Shown: one piece after another, positions 57,255 to 64,000 of the stretch
Position numbering within the stretch: position 1 is the first letter of the stretch
How the letters are laid out: each line of letters starts with the position of its first letter
From: Bacteroidota bacterium
GTDB taxonomy: Bacteria; Bacteroidota; Bacteroidia; 2-12-FULL-35-15
DNA: 64,000 nucleotides
Reading direction: 5' to 3'
Assembly: GCA_029237775.1 (NCBI GenBank)
Contig: JAQZBR010000001.1
Span: 62,001-126,000 of the forward strand
The notes under the pieces: model-generated
Databases searched by the model: none
The model's input: only the letters and a program-made list of their open reading frames with translations
Told to the model about the DNA's origin: nothing
Translations under genes and position numbers: made by a program

Positions 57255-57953
57255 TTATATCAGACCCTCGTCTGCGAAGCTGTAATACCCTCCGTCAGTC
57301 ACTATCAGATGGTCAATCAGGGGAATCTCCATGATCTTTCCTGCCTCTTTAATGTTTTTCGTTATCCTGATGTCGGCATCACTTGGTTTTAAATTTCCTG
57401 AAGGATGATTGTGACAAATAATGATCGAGCTTGCATAGTGTTCAACTGCAGATTTAAAAATGATCTTGGTATCAACCACTGTTCCTGCGACTCCACCTCT
57501 GCTGATCAGCTCTTTCTTTATGATTGCATTTGCACGGTTTAGGATCATCAGCCAGAACTCCTCATGAGGCAGATCAGCCATTTTCGACTTTATGGCATCA
57601 TATGCATCTTTGCTGGTACTAACCTTTTCCTTTTTTAGAACTTCAGTTTCTTTCCTTCTTCTACCCAGCTCAAGCGCTGCAACAATACTTACTGCTTTCG
57701 CTTCACCGATTCCCTTGAATTTCGTGAGCTCCTTAATACCGAGCTTTCCAAGTTCGTTAAGGTTGTTTTCAACTGCAGATAAAATACGTTTTGAAAGCTC
57801 TACTGCTGTTTCATTTCTGCTCCCCGATCCAATAAGAATTGCTATCAGCTCAGCTTCGGAAAGGATCTGCCTTCCTTTTTCCATTAATTTCTCTCTCGGG
57901 CGATCTTCTTCTGCCCAGGCTTTGATCTTTAATGTTTCTGTATCGTCATTCAT
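57255..57953 (-). CDS. radC: RadC/JAB domain DNA-repair protein
   Basis: The 232-residue product has an N-terminal helix-hairpin-helix (about 73-95, KFKGIGEAKAVSI) and a C-terminal JAB/MPN metalloprotease-fold domain with HNHPSGNLKPSDAD (His181, His183, Asp194). Despite the name, E. coli RadC is not shown to act in repair; the domain may act on DNA or protein substrates. It is in a housekeeping context, and no restriction or phage genes are adjacent. Confidence 0.9.
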   Translation of the reverse strand: MNDDTETLKIKAWAEEDRPREKLMEKGRQILSEAELIAILIGSGSRNETAVELSKRILSAVENNLNELGKLGIKELTKFKGIGEAKAVSIVAALELGRRRKETEVLKKEKVSTSKDAYDAIKSKMADLPHEEFWLMILNRANAIIKKELISRGGVAGTVVDTKIIFKSAVEHYASSIIICHNHPSGNLKPSDADIRITKNIKEAGKIMEIPLIDHLIVTDGGYYSFADEGLI

Positions 57954-57978
57954 ACATTATTTCAATTTTTAAAGGTAA

Positions 57979-57986
57979 CAAAAATA
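57979..57986 (-). promoter_or_regulatory. -7 promoter box of radC
   Basis: On the minus strand this reads TATTTTTG, an exact TAnnTTTG match, 25 bp before the radC start codon. Confidence 0.35.
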
Positions 57987-58023
57987 TAAAGCGGTTATAT
58001 TGGCTTAGCGGGGTGTATAAATA

Positions 58024-58050
58024 AAAAAGGCTCCGCATGAGCGGAGCCTT
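58024..58050 (-). terminator. rpsT terminator
   Basis: The arms aaggctccgc (58027-58036) and gcggagcctt (58041-58050) flank a 4-nt loop. On the minus strand the stem is followed by a T run, downstream of the rpsT stop codon at 58105. Confidence 0.85.
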
Positions 58051-58104
58051 CATCTGTTTCAAGTAAATAAATATTTATTCGGTATTCGTAACTGAAGCTA
58101 TTCC

Positions 58105-58362
58105 TTATTTTTTAAGGGCGTTCACTTTTTTAGTCAATTTCGACTTTAAGTTCGCAGCTTTATTTTTATGAATAACGTTTTTCTTTGCTAGTTTATCAAC
58201 CATAGCAACAACTTTAGGAAGTTTTTCAGTAGCCGATTTTTTGTTGTCATCTGCCCTTAATTCCTTCACTGCATTACGCATTGTTTTTGCCTGGTAACGG
58301 TTTCTTAAACGTTTAGCATCGTTAGAACGGATTCTTTTGATACTCGATTTGTGATTTGCCAT
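58105..58362 (-). CDS. rpsT: 30S ribosomal protein S20
   Basis: S20 is a primary binder of 16S rRNA in the small subunit. The 85-residue, strongly basic, helical product has the S20 start [20 protein letters not shown] and the end [15 protein letters not shown]. It is a single gene with its own promoter (58455-58483), a leader of about 85 nt with a hairpin, and a strong terminator. Confidence 0.96.
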   Translation of the reverse strand: MANHKSSIKRIRSNDAKRLRNRYQAKTMRNAVKELRADDNKKSATEKLPKVVAMVDKLAKKNVIHKNKAANLKSKLTKKVNALKK

Positions 58363-58378
58363 TTTCTTTTATTTGTTA

Positions 58379-58399
58379 GGCTGATCAACGATCACAGCC
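58379..58399 (-). other. Hairpin in the rpsT 5' leader
   Basis: The sequence ggctgatcaacgatcacag (58379-58397, completed by cc) is nearly self-complementary and lies 17 nt before the rpsT start codon. A stem so close to the start could regulate S20 translation, but no specific mechanism is shown. Confidence 0.4.
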
Positions 58400-58454
58400 A
58401 TTTTATTGATTACAGTTTTCAGTCTTTCCCGCCCATTTTTCGTGAATCGGGATG

Positions 58455-58483
58455 CAAATATAAGGATTTATTTATTTCGGGCA
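58455..58483 (-). promoter_or_regulatory. rpsT promoter
   Basis: On the minus strand TTG (58483-58481) is followed by 18 bp and TATATTTG (58462-58455), an exact TAnnTTTG -7 box. Confidence 0.7.
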
Positions 58484-58646
58484 ACAAAAATTCTTGAAAA
58501 AATTAGGTAAAATGCCTTGAGATTATTGAAATGCACGATCTCATAAAACGAACTATCTTTTTCGGGCCCTTAATGCTAATCCGACTTCATAAAAATTAAG
58601 ATTACGAATAAAGACTAAAACATGTAATATCTAATACCAATTAAAC
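58484..58646. other. Short gap between the rpsT promoter and tRNA-Glu terminator
   Basis: No ORF or motif stands out here. It separates the rpsT promoter from the tRNA-Glu terminator. Confidence 0.5.
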
Positions 58647-58681
58647 AAAAATCCCTCTAAGAAACTTAGAGGGATTTTTTT
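58647..58681 (-). terminator. tRNA-Glu terminator
   Basis: The long arms aaaaatccctctaag (58647-58661) and cttagagggattttt (58665-58679) flank a 3-nt loop. It lies 14 bp after the tRNA 3' end on the minus strand, followed there by T-rich sequence. Confidence 0.85.
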
Positions 58682-58692
58682 ATTTACTTCTG

Positions 58693-58764
58693 TAGCCCGT
58701 AGGGGAATCGAACCCCTGTTTCCAGGATGAAAACCTGGCGTCCTAACCCCTAGACGAACGGGCC
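58693..58764 (-). tRNA. tRNA-Glu (anticodon TTC)
   Basis: On the minus strand the 72-nt sequence starts GGCCCGTTCGTCTAGGGG, has the anticodon arm CAGG-TTTTCAT-CCTG with anticodon TTC, the T arm AGGGGTTCGATTCCCCT, and an acceptor stem (GGCCCGT with ACGGGCT, one G-U pair) plus an A discriminator. No CCA is encoded after it, which is normal for this phylum. Promoter and terminator flank it, so it is a single-gene transcript. Confidence 0.95.
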
Positions 58765-58781
58765 ATTTTGATTTAGGGTTG

Positions 58782-58811
58782 CAAATGTAGAGTAATAATC
58801 TGTTTTTGCAA
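58782..58811 (-). promoter_or_regulatory. tRNA-Glu promoter
   Basis: On the minus strand TTG (58811-58809) is followed by 19 bp and TACATTTG (58789-58782), a textbook Bacteroidota promoter, just 17 bp before the tRNA. Confidence 0.75.
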
Positions 58812-58837
58812 AATATTTTTTTCTTTTTTTCAGGATA

Positions 58838-59530
58838 TTATTCGATACTGTCGTTATCTGCCTGAAAACGAAATCCTAAACGTTTTCCGGTCTTTATCTG
58901 CATGCTCTCACTTGCCGTCTGCATATCCTGAACGGAAACCTCTTTCACTGCATCAAACGGTGGGGTAAATAAATCAAAGCTCAGACAGTACAGGATTGTT
59001 GACTCCAGAACTTCCTTCATCTTTTCGGTATTCACCACAGCATGCACAAAATCATTGTAAAGAAAACCCAACTGTTTTTTGCCTTCAACGAAATAATGGT
59101 TTTCCTTGTTAATGAAAACCCTTCCGATCACATATCCAAGGTCATTTACTCTGTTATACACGAATGAATCATTGAGGAAGTTGTAAATGTTGATAATTCC
59201 GCAAAAAGACCTGGAATGATCTTCTTTGATGTATGAATTTCTCCAGATCGGGTGGGTTTTATCAAATTCAAAAATATTGGTATGCATCGCAAAAATAAGA
59301 AGGTCTCCCGCCACTCTCAGCTCAAACTCAAATTCACCTTTTTCCTTGAATTCGATGATCACCCGTTTATCTATATCAGCTGCAGCCTTTTTATATTCGG
59401 CTGCCAGCTCCTTCGCCTCCGCTTTCATGATCTTAAAAGCCTGGATCGTATTTGCATACACATCCTGCTTTACACTCGATTTTTCCTTCAGGATCTTTAA
59501 GATCAACTCCCGTGAACTTTGCTTTTCCAT
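58838..59530 (-). CDS. Conserved hypothetical protein downstream of proS
   Basis: I choose ATG 59530 (MEKQSSRELILKIL, 230 residues); the longer reading overlaps the end of proS. The product has a helical N-terminal part (ANTIQAFKIMKAEAKELAAE) and then a mixed alpha/beta domain with GEFEFELRVAGDLLIFAMHT, NFLNDSFVYNRVNDLGYVIG and TILYCLSFDLFTPPFDAV. I do not recognise the family. It starts 11 bp after the proS stop and is probably co-transcribed with it. No signal peptide or membrane segment is seen, so it is cytoplasmic. Confidence 0.75.
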   Translation of the reverse strand: MEKQSSRELILKILKEKSSVKQDVYANTIQAFKIMKAEAKELAAEYKKAAADIDKRVIIEFKEKGEFEFELRVAGDLLIFAMHTNIFEFDKTHPIWRNSYIKEDHSRSFCGIINIYNFLNDSFVYNRVNDLGYVIGRVFINKENHYFVEGKKQLGFLYNDFVHAVVNTEKMKEVLESTILYCLSFDLFTPPFDAVKEVSVQDMQTASESMQIKTGKRLGFRFQADNDSIE

Positions 59531-59541
59531 GACCTTTTCAT

Positions 59542-61020
59542 TTAATATGCCTTTGCAAACACCACCCGCTGCGCTGATGGCTGGCCGGTATAAATGCACT
59601 TTCCTTCTTCCTTTTTATTATCTAACGGAATACAGCGGATAGTGGCTTTTGTTTCTTCCTTGATTTTCTTTTCAGTTTCAGACGTCCCATCCCAATGCGC
59701 AAGGATGAATCCTCCCTTACTTTCCAGAACTGTCTTAAATTCTTCATACGTATTTACCGAAGTGGTTTTCTCTTCACGTAATGCAATCGCCTTTTTGTAA
59801 AGGTTTTCCTGAATTTCATTCAACAGACTTTCAACCTTATTTTCAATCCCTTCCTGCTGAATGGTTTCTTTTTCAAATGTATCCCTTCTTGCAATCTCCA
59901 GGGTTCCGTTTTCAAGGTCACGCCCGCCAATAGCTATTCTCACAGGAACTCCTTTCATCTCGTATTCAGCAAACTTCCATCCCGGACGCTGATTATCGCG
60001 ATCATCGTACTTCACAGAAATTCCTTTCGCTTCCATTGCCTTTTTCATTTTTAAAACAACTTCCGAAATTTGTGCCAGCTGTTCCTCGCCTTTATAGATT
60101 GGAACAATAACTACCTGAAAAGGAGCAAGTTTTGGAGGCAAAACCAAACCTTTATCATCTGAATGTGACATAATTAAGGCACCCATCAGGCGGGTGGAAA
60201 CTCCCCAGGAAGTAGCCCAGACATAATCCTGCTTGCCTTCCTTATTCGCAAACTTCACATCAAACGCTTTCGCGAAATTCTGTCCCAGAAAATGCGAGGT
60301 GCCGGCCTGCAAAGCTTTTCCATCCTGCATTAATGCTTCGATGCAATATGTTTCATCCGCTCCTGCAAACCGTTCGTTCGCAGTTTTGAATCCTTTCAGT
60401 ACAGGCATGGCCATCCAGTTTTCGGCAAAGTCCGCATAAACATGAAGCATTTTTTCTGTTTCTGCGATAGCCTCTGCCTTGCTTTCATGTGCCGTGTGCC
60501 CTTCCTGCCATAAAAATTCCGCGGTACGAAGAAACAATCTGGTTCTCATCTCCCAGCGGACAACATTCGCCCACTGATTGATCAAAATAGGCAAATCGCG
60601 GTAGGACTGGATCCAACCTTTATATGTACTCCAGATGATAGCTTCACTTGTAGGCCTTACGATCAGCTCTTCAGTCAGCTTCGCATCGGGATCAACGATT
60701 AATTTCCCTTTGTTATTAGGGTCAGATTTTAATCTGTAATGTGTTACTACTGCGCATTCTTTTGCGAATCCTTCTGCGTTGGTTTCTTCGGCCTCAAAAA
60801 GGCTTTTCGGCACGAATAATGGAAAATATGCATTTACATGTCCTGTATCCTTAAACATTTTATCCAATGCCTGCTGCATCTTCTCCCAGATCGCGTAACC
60901 ATACGGTTTAATGACCATGCAACCTTTTACTGCAGAATGCTGAGCCAGATCAGCTTTTTCCACCAGTTCATTGTACCACTCAGAATAATTAGCGGCCCGC
61001 GTTGATAACTCCTTGCTCAT
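59542..61020 (-). CDS. proS: Prolyl-tRNA synthetase
   Basis: ProS charges tRNA-Pro with proline. The 492-residue product is of the shorter (type 3, eukaryote/archaeon-like) class lacking the bacterial insertion domain: class II motif 2 region [20 protein letters not shown], motif 1 [19 protein letters not shown], and the anticodon domain with VVIVPIYK. It ends [18 protein letters not shown]. It is followed closely by a conserved hypothetical gene and preceded by a promoter-like CAAAAATA box. Confidence 0.93.
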   Translation of the reverse strand: MSKELSTRAANYSEWYNELVEKADLAQHSAVKGCMVIKPYGYAIWEKMQQALDKMFKDTGHVNAYFPLFVPKSLFEAEETNAEGFAKECAVVTHYRLKSDPNNKGKLIVDPDAKLTEELIVRPTSEAIIWSTYKGWIQSYRDLPILINQWANVVRWEMRTRLFLRTAEFLWQEGHTAHESKAEAIAETEKMLHVYADFAENWMAMPVLKGFKTANERFAGADETYCIEALMQDGKALQAGTSHFLGQNFAKAFDVKFANKEGKQDYVWATSWGVSTRLMGALIMSHSDDKGLVLPPKLAPFQVVIVPIYKGEEQLAQISEVVLKMKKAMEAKGISVKYDDRDNQRPGWKFAEYEMKGVPVRIAIGGRDLENGTLEIARRDTFEKETIQQEGIENKVESLLNEIQENLYKKAIALREEKTTSVNTYEEFKTVLESKGGFILAHWDGTSETEKKIKEETKATIRCIPLDNKKEEGKCIYTGQPSAQRVVFAKAY

Positions 61021-61072
61021 ATATAGGTTTTTATGGTATAGTATTTGTAATTTTAAGACAGAAATAGGTGGA

Positions 61073-61080
61073 CAAAAATA
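61073..61080 (-). promoter_or_regulatory. -7 promoter box of proS
   Basis: On the minus strand this reads TATTTTTG, an exact TAnnTTTG match, 52 bp before the proS start codon. A -33 TTG is not evident. Confidence 0.35.
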
Positions 61081-61149
61081 GAAAAATAAACCTTTTAAGC
61101 TTTCGTTCGTCTATATTATAATCATCCCCATATTCAATCGTAACAGAAA

Positions 61150-62433
61150 ATGAAAAAGTACATTGGAATATTACTCGTTGCATCTCTGGCATTTACGGCC
61201 TGCAATTCTCCAAAAGGAGCTGCGTCCCGCACTTACAGCGATGATGTGTATTATACTTCTGCCGATGCTGCTGCTGATAAGGCGCAAAAAGCAAAAGAAG
61301 AGGAAAATGCCAGACGTGAAGCTGCAGAAGAGAGAAAAGCTGCAGAAAGACGTGCAGAAGAAAGTCGAAATACGGCAAAGTCCTCCGAATCTGAATCTGA
61401 TGAATATTATAAAACAACTGAAAAACGCACCGATAGTGAAGGAAACACTTATGTAACCAACAACTACTATGATGAACCTTTCGATTATGATGATTATTAT
61501 GATTACGAATATGCCACCCGCATCAGACGTTTTCACACCAATGTAGGAACTTACGGTTACTACGATAACTATTACACAAACACCTATTTTTACACTTACG
61601 ATCCGATGTATTACGGTACCAGCGTTTACATGGGTTATAATTTCTGGGGGCCTTCTTATGCAGTATATAGCTACAATCCCGGATATTACTGGTATTCAAA
61701 CTGTGGCTGGGGTTATGATCCGTGGTACACTCCTTACGGATACAATCCTTATTACATGAACAGCTACTCATACGGTTATTATAACGGTTATAACGCAGGA
61801 TATAATAATGGTTACTACAACGGCTATTATGGCCATGGCCCTGAAAACAATTATTTTAACAGCTATGATAACAACAGCTATTACGGACCACGTAATTCCG
61901 TAAGCGCAAACAGCCGTACAAAAACAAAACCTCCCTTGGCGCATCGTTACATGCAGCAGGTAGAAGCTGAAACTCACAAGCCTTTTGAAGCAACTCACGG
62001 AAGGGACAATAATCCGCACATGAAACCAACAACGGTTGATGATTACAGAACTAAACCGGTTGACCGCGGGAGCATGAATTCGAAGCCGGTATCGCCTGCT
62101 CACAGGGGTGACAATAACAATGTCAATACGCGTCCTGATAATTCAGTTACTCCGGAAAGAACTAAGCCGTCACGTAATGACAGGCCGGTTTATAACGACC
62201 GTCCAAGCGTTACTCCTTCAAAAGAGAAACCTGCCGACAAGCCACGTGATAATAACCAGCAGTCGCGCCCGGCAGAGAGAAATGAGCGCCCGCAGCAACG
62301 TTACGACAATAAGCCGGTTGAAAAACCGAATTATGAGCAACCACGCCAAAGTACTGCTCCGGCTTCAAGTCCGGCACCATCTAATAGCAATCCAAGAAAT
62401 CAGGGTTCCACCTCAGGGCCAAGAAAGAGATAA
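61150..62433 (+). CDS. Tyr/Gly/Asn-rich outer lipoprotein with basic Pro-rich tail
   Basis: The 427-residue product starts with a lipoprotein-type signal (lipid Cys at 18 in SLAFTACNS). After that comes a charged helical stretch (AQKAKEEENARREAAEERKA, about 45-75), then a Tyr/Gly/Asn-rich low-complexity block (about 115-255, NYYDEPFDYDDYYDYEYATR, YYNGYNAGYNNGYYNG) and a Pro/Arg/Asn-rich tail to the end. No enzyme motif is seen. It could be a surface or envelope-linked protein, though function is unknown. It ends 12 bp before the OmpP1-like gene, and the pair may be one transcript. Confidence 0.75.
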   Translation: MKKYIGILLVASLAFTACNSPKGAASRTYSDDVYYTSADAAADKAQKAKEEENARREAAEERKAAERRAEESRNTAKSSESESDEYYKTTEKRTDSEGNTYVTNNYYDEPFDYDDYYDYEYATRIRRFHTNVGTYGYYDNYYTNTYFYTYDPMYYGTSVYMGYNFWGPSYAVYSYNPGYYWYSNCGWGYDPWYTPYGYNPYYMNSYSYGYYNGYNAGYNNGYYNGYYGHGPENNYFNSYDNNSYYGPRNSVSANSRTKTKPPLAHRYMQQVEAETHKPFEATHGRDNNPHMKPTTVDDYRTKPVDRGSMNSKPVSPAHRGDNNNVNTRPDNSVTPERTKPSRNDRPVYNDRPSVTPSKEKPADKPRDNNQQSRPAERNERPQQRYDNKPVEKPNYEQPRQSTAPASSPAPSNSNPRNQGSTSGPRKR

Positions 62434-62445
62434 ACAATACTTAAC

Positions 62446-63894
62446 ATGAAGAAAATAATCTTTACAGGAGGTTTTGGATTGTTATGTTCCATCTTCTCCT
62501 TTGCTCAAAATGATATCGATGCGATGCGTTATTCCCAAACCACTTTTGGTGGCACAGCACGCTTTAATTCCATGGCAGGATCGATGGGAGCCATTGGCGG
62601 TGATTTTTCAACCCTAAGCTTCAACCCTGCCGGGATCGGAGTATTTCGCAGATCAGAATTTTCGTTTACTGCGCCCTCGTTGGTATATAAAAATACTTCA
62701 TCCAGTTACCTTGGAAAGAATGCGGGTGATACAAAACTGAGTGTAAACATCGGAAACATAGGTTTGGTGGGAACGATCGTTTTAAAAGACACCAGCAGCG
62801 GGTGGAAATCTGTTAATATCGGTGTCGGTTATAACAGGACTAATGATTTTAATTACAGAATGGATATCACCGGGAATAATAAAGAGAGTTCGCTCCTGGA
62901 TGTATTTGCAGCTGATGCGAACAACACAGTTGATCCTGATAAATTCGATGGATTTTCTACAGGACTTGCCTGGACCACTTATCTCATCAATCCCTCTTTC
63001 CTTGATACAACACAATACGATCATGTAATTTATAACTACGGCCAGACTCAAAGAAAAACGGTAGAATCAAGTGGACACATGGGAGAATTCACTGCGAGCT
63101 TTGGCGGAAACTATAAGGAGAAGTTAATGGTTGGCGCAACAGTCGGGCTTATAAAGGCCCGATATGAGGAAGAATCCAACTACCAGGAATATGATGAGTT
63201 TGATTCGATTCAGTATTTTGAGTCGTTCAACTATGTGAATAAGCTATCAAGTGTAGGAACGGGAGTAAATGTTAAACTTGGGATGATCGTAAAACCGAAC
63301 GACTGGCTGAGATTGGGATTGGCATTCCATACACCGGGCGCTATTTGGTTCAGCGATCATTACAGCAGCACAATGAATTCCGATCTTGAAGATGGTTACA
63401 CGTATGCTGACAGTTCGCAGGACGGATCGTTCAGATACTCTGTTATTACCCCATACAGGGCAATAGCAAGTGCGGGATTCATAATCAATAAAACTGCTTT
63501 GATCAATATTGATTATGAATATGTTGATTATTCCACAGCACAGCTCAATTCTCATCCTAATGTTTTCACGGACGTAAATTCCGGAATCCGTTCAAAATAC
63601 AAGGCCACCGGAAACCTGCGTGTAGGGGGTGAAGTTCGCTTGGATCCAATCGCACTTAGAGCGGGTTACGCTATGTATGGCAGCCCTTTCCGCAACGGTG
63701 ATAACAGCACCGCTTTCAGATCAAGCTATACGGCAGGGATCGGATACCGGTTAAACCATTTTTTCATGGATTTCGCCTATGTGCTTGGCAAATATTCCGA
63801 AACCAGCTATTTGTATGACCCTGGCATTTCTAAGCCGGTAAGAAGCAATTATAGAAGCTCGTCTTTTATTCTGAGCCTCGGTTTTCGCTGGTAA
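62446..63894 (+). CDS. OmpP1/FadL-family outer-membrane protein
   Basis: The 482-residue product has a signal peptide (1-20, ending SFA-Q) and the family N-terminus ALRYSQTTFGGTARFNSMAG-like (here AMRYSQTTFGGTARF), GDFSTLSFNPAGIGVFRRSE, and a C-terminal barrel with final Trp (FILSLGFRW). The NPAGIG motif is characteristic of the OmpP1/FadL group, which move hydrophobic molecules across the outer membrane. The substrate is not shown. It follows the lipoprotein gene by 12 bp and has its own terminator. Confidence 0.88.
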   Translation: MKKIIFTGGFGLLCSIFSFAQNDIDAMRYSQTTFGGTARFNSMAGSMGAIGGDFSTLSFNPAGIGVFRRSEFSFTAPSLVYKNTSSSYLGKNAGDTKLSVNIGNIGLVGTIVLKDTSSGWKSVNIGVGYNRTNDFNYRMDITGNNKESSLLDVFAADANNTVDPDKFDGFSTGLAWTTYLINPSFLDTTQYDHVIYNYGQTQRKTVESSGHMGEFTASFGGNYKEKLMVGATVGLIKARYEEESNYQEYDEFDSIQYFESFNYVNKLSSVGTGVNVKLGMIVKPNDWLRLGLAFHTPGAIWFSDHYSSTMNSDLEDGYTYADSSQDGSFRYSVITPYRAIASAGFIINKTALINIDYEYVDYSTAQLNSHPNVFTDVNSGIRSKYKATGNLRVGGEVRLDPIALRAGYAMYGSPFRNGDNSTAFRSSYTAGIGYRLNHFFMDFAYVLGKYSETSYLYDPGISKPVRSNYRSSSFILSLGFRW

Positions 63895-63916
63895 ATTTTG
63901 TTGTTTGTGATTGCAG

Positions 63917-63950
63917 GAACGCCTCTCTGAAATCAGGGAGGCGTTCTTGT
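63917..63950 (+). terminator. Terminator of the OmpP1/FadL-like gene
   Basis: The arms gaacgcctctctga (63917-63930) and tcagggaggcgttc (63933-63946) form a 13-14 bp stem with one G-U pair, followed by ttgttta. Confidence 0.8.
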
Positions 63951-64000
63951 TTAAATAAAATGTTAATAACTTTTGTTTTTGTTAATAAATAGTTTAATTT

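Noticed and set aside
57255-57953. radC as a sign of a phage or plasmid anti-restriction region
   Set aside because: RadC-like genes occur in both settings, but here the neighbours are rpsT and wecB with normal promoters, and no mobile genes are in the window.

Overview
The window is a chromosomal segment of a Bacteroidota bacterium. This is shown by very long SprB-repeat proteins with gliding/T9SS C-terminal sorting domains, two proteins with type A T9SS tails, Bacteroidota-type promoters (-7 box TAnnTTTG, -33 TTG), a tRNA gene without an encoded CCA, weak or absent Shine-Dalgarno sequences, and families such as AMP nucleosidase, DUF5606 and a two-cysteine-pair secreted peptide. I cannot name a genus. 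Everything is coded in the standard code and I see no phage, transposase, rRNA or CRISPR array.

Region 1 (1-19.5 kb) is a surface-protein locus on the + strand. It holds the 3' part of one giant SprB-repeat protein, a small secreted protein, a complete 4,289-residue SprB/Ig-repeat adhesin, a small membrane protein with two GldL-like HWPGA hairpins, and a T9SS cargo protein. The last 12 SprB units plus PKD and sorting domains of the complete giant match the visible part of the first giant unit by unit, so the two are tandem paralogues.

Region 2 (19.6-31.5 kb) has gyrB, a TPR protein overlapping a beta-barrel protein, an FtsE-like ATPase, two glycosyltransferases and murB. Region 3 (31.6-42 kb) mixes a DinB-like protein, an M3 peptidase, a DUF5606 protein, a secreted subtilase, an orphan HsdR-N nuclease-fold protein, AMP nucleosidase, DNA polymerase III delta, a CHAT/caspase-like protein and an EVE protein. 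Its intergenic gaps carry a diverged composite repeat that sits just before the start codons of three of these genes in the same orientation.

Region 4 (42-50 kb, + strand) is a TonB-dependent receptor, pyrG, a small membrane protein, yidC-psd and a lysine/cysteine-rich secreted peptide. Region 5 (50-58.4 kb, - strand) runs rpsT, radC, wecB, two polysaccharide-deacetylase-like proteins, an AAC(3)-fold acetyltransferase, a FemAB-like acyltransferase, upp, a membrane protein and a YjjG-like nucleotidase. The middle of this run looks like a cell-surface polysaccharide or amino-sugar module embedded among housekeeping genes. Region 6 (58.6-64 kb) has tRNA-Glu, a conserved hypothetical, proS, a Tyr/Gly/Asn-rich lipoprotein and an OmpP1/FadL-like barrel.

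The most distinctive material is the collinear giant-adhesin pair with its neighbouring HWPGA membrane protein, the orphan CHAT-like protein, and the composite leader repeat. All functions below are read from sequence motifs and family knowledge; no database search was run.
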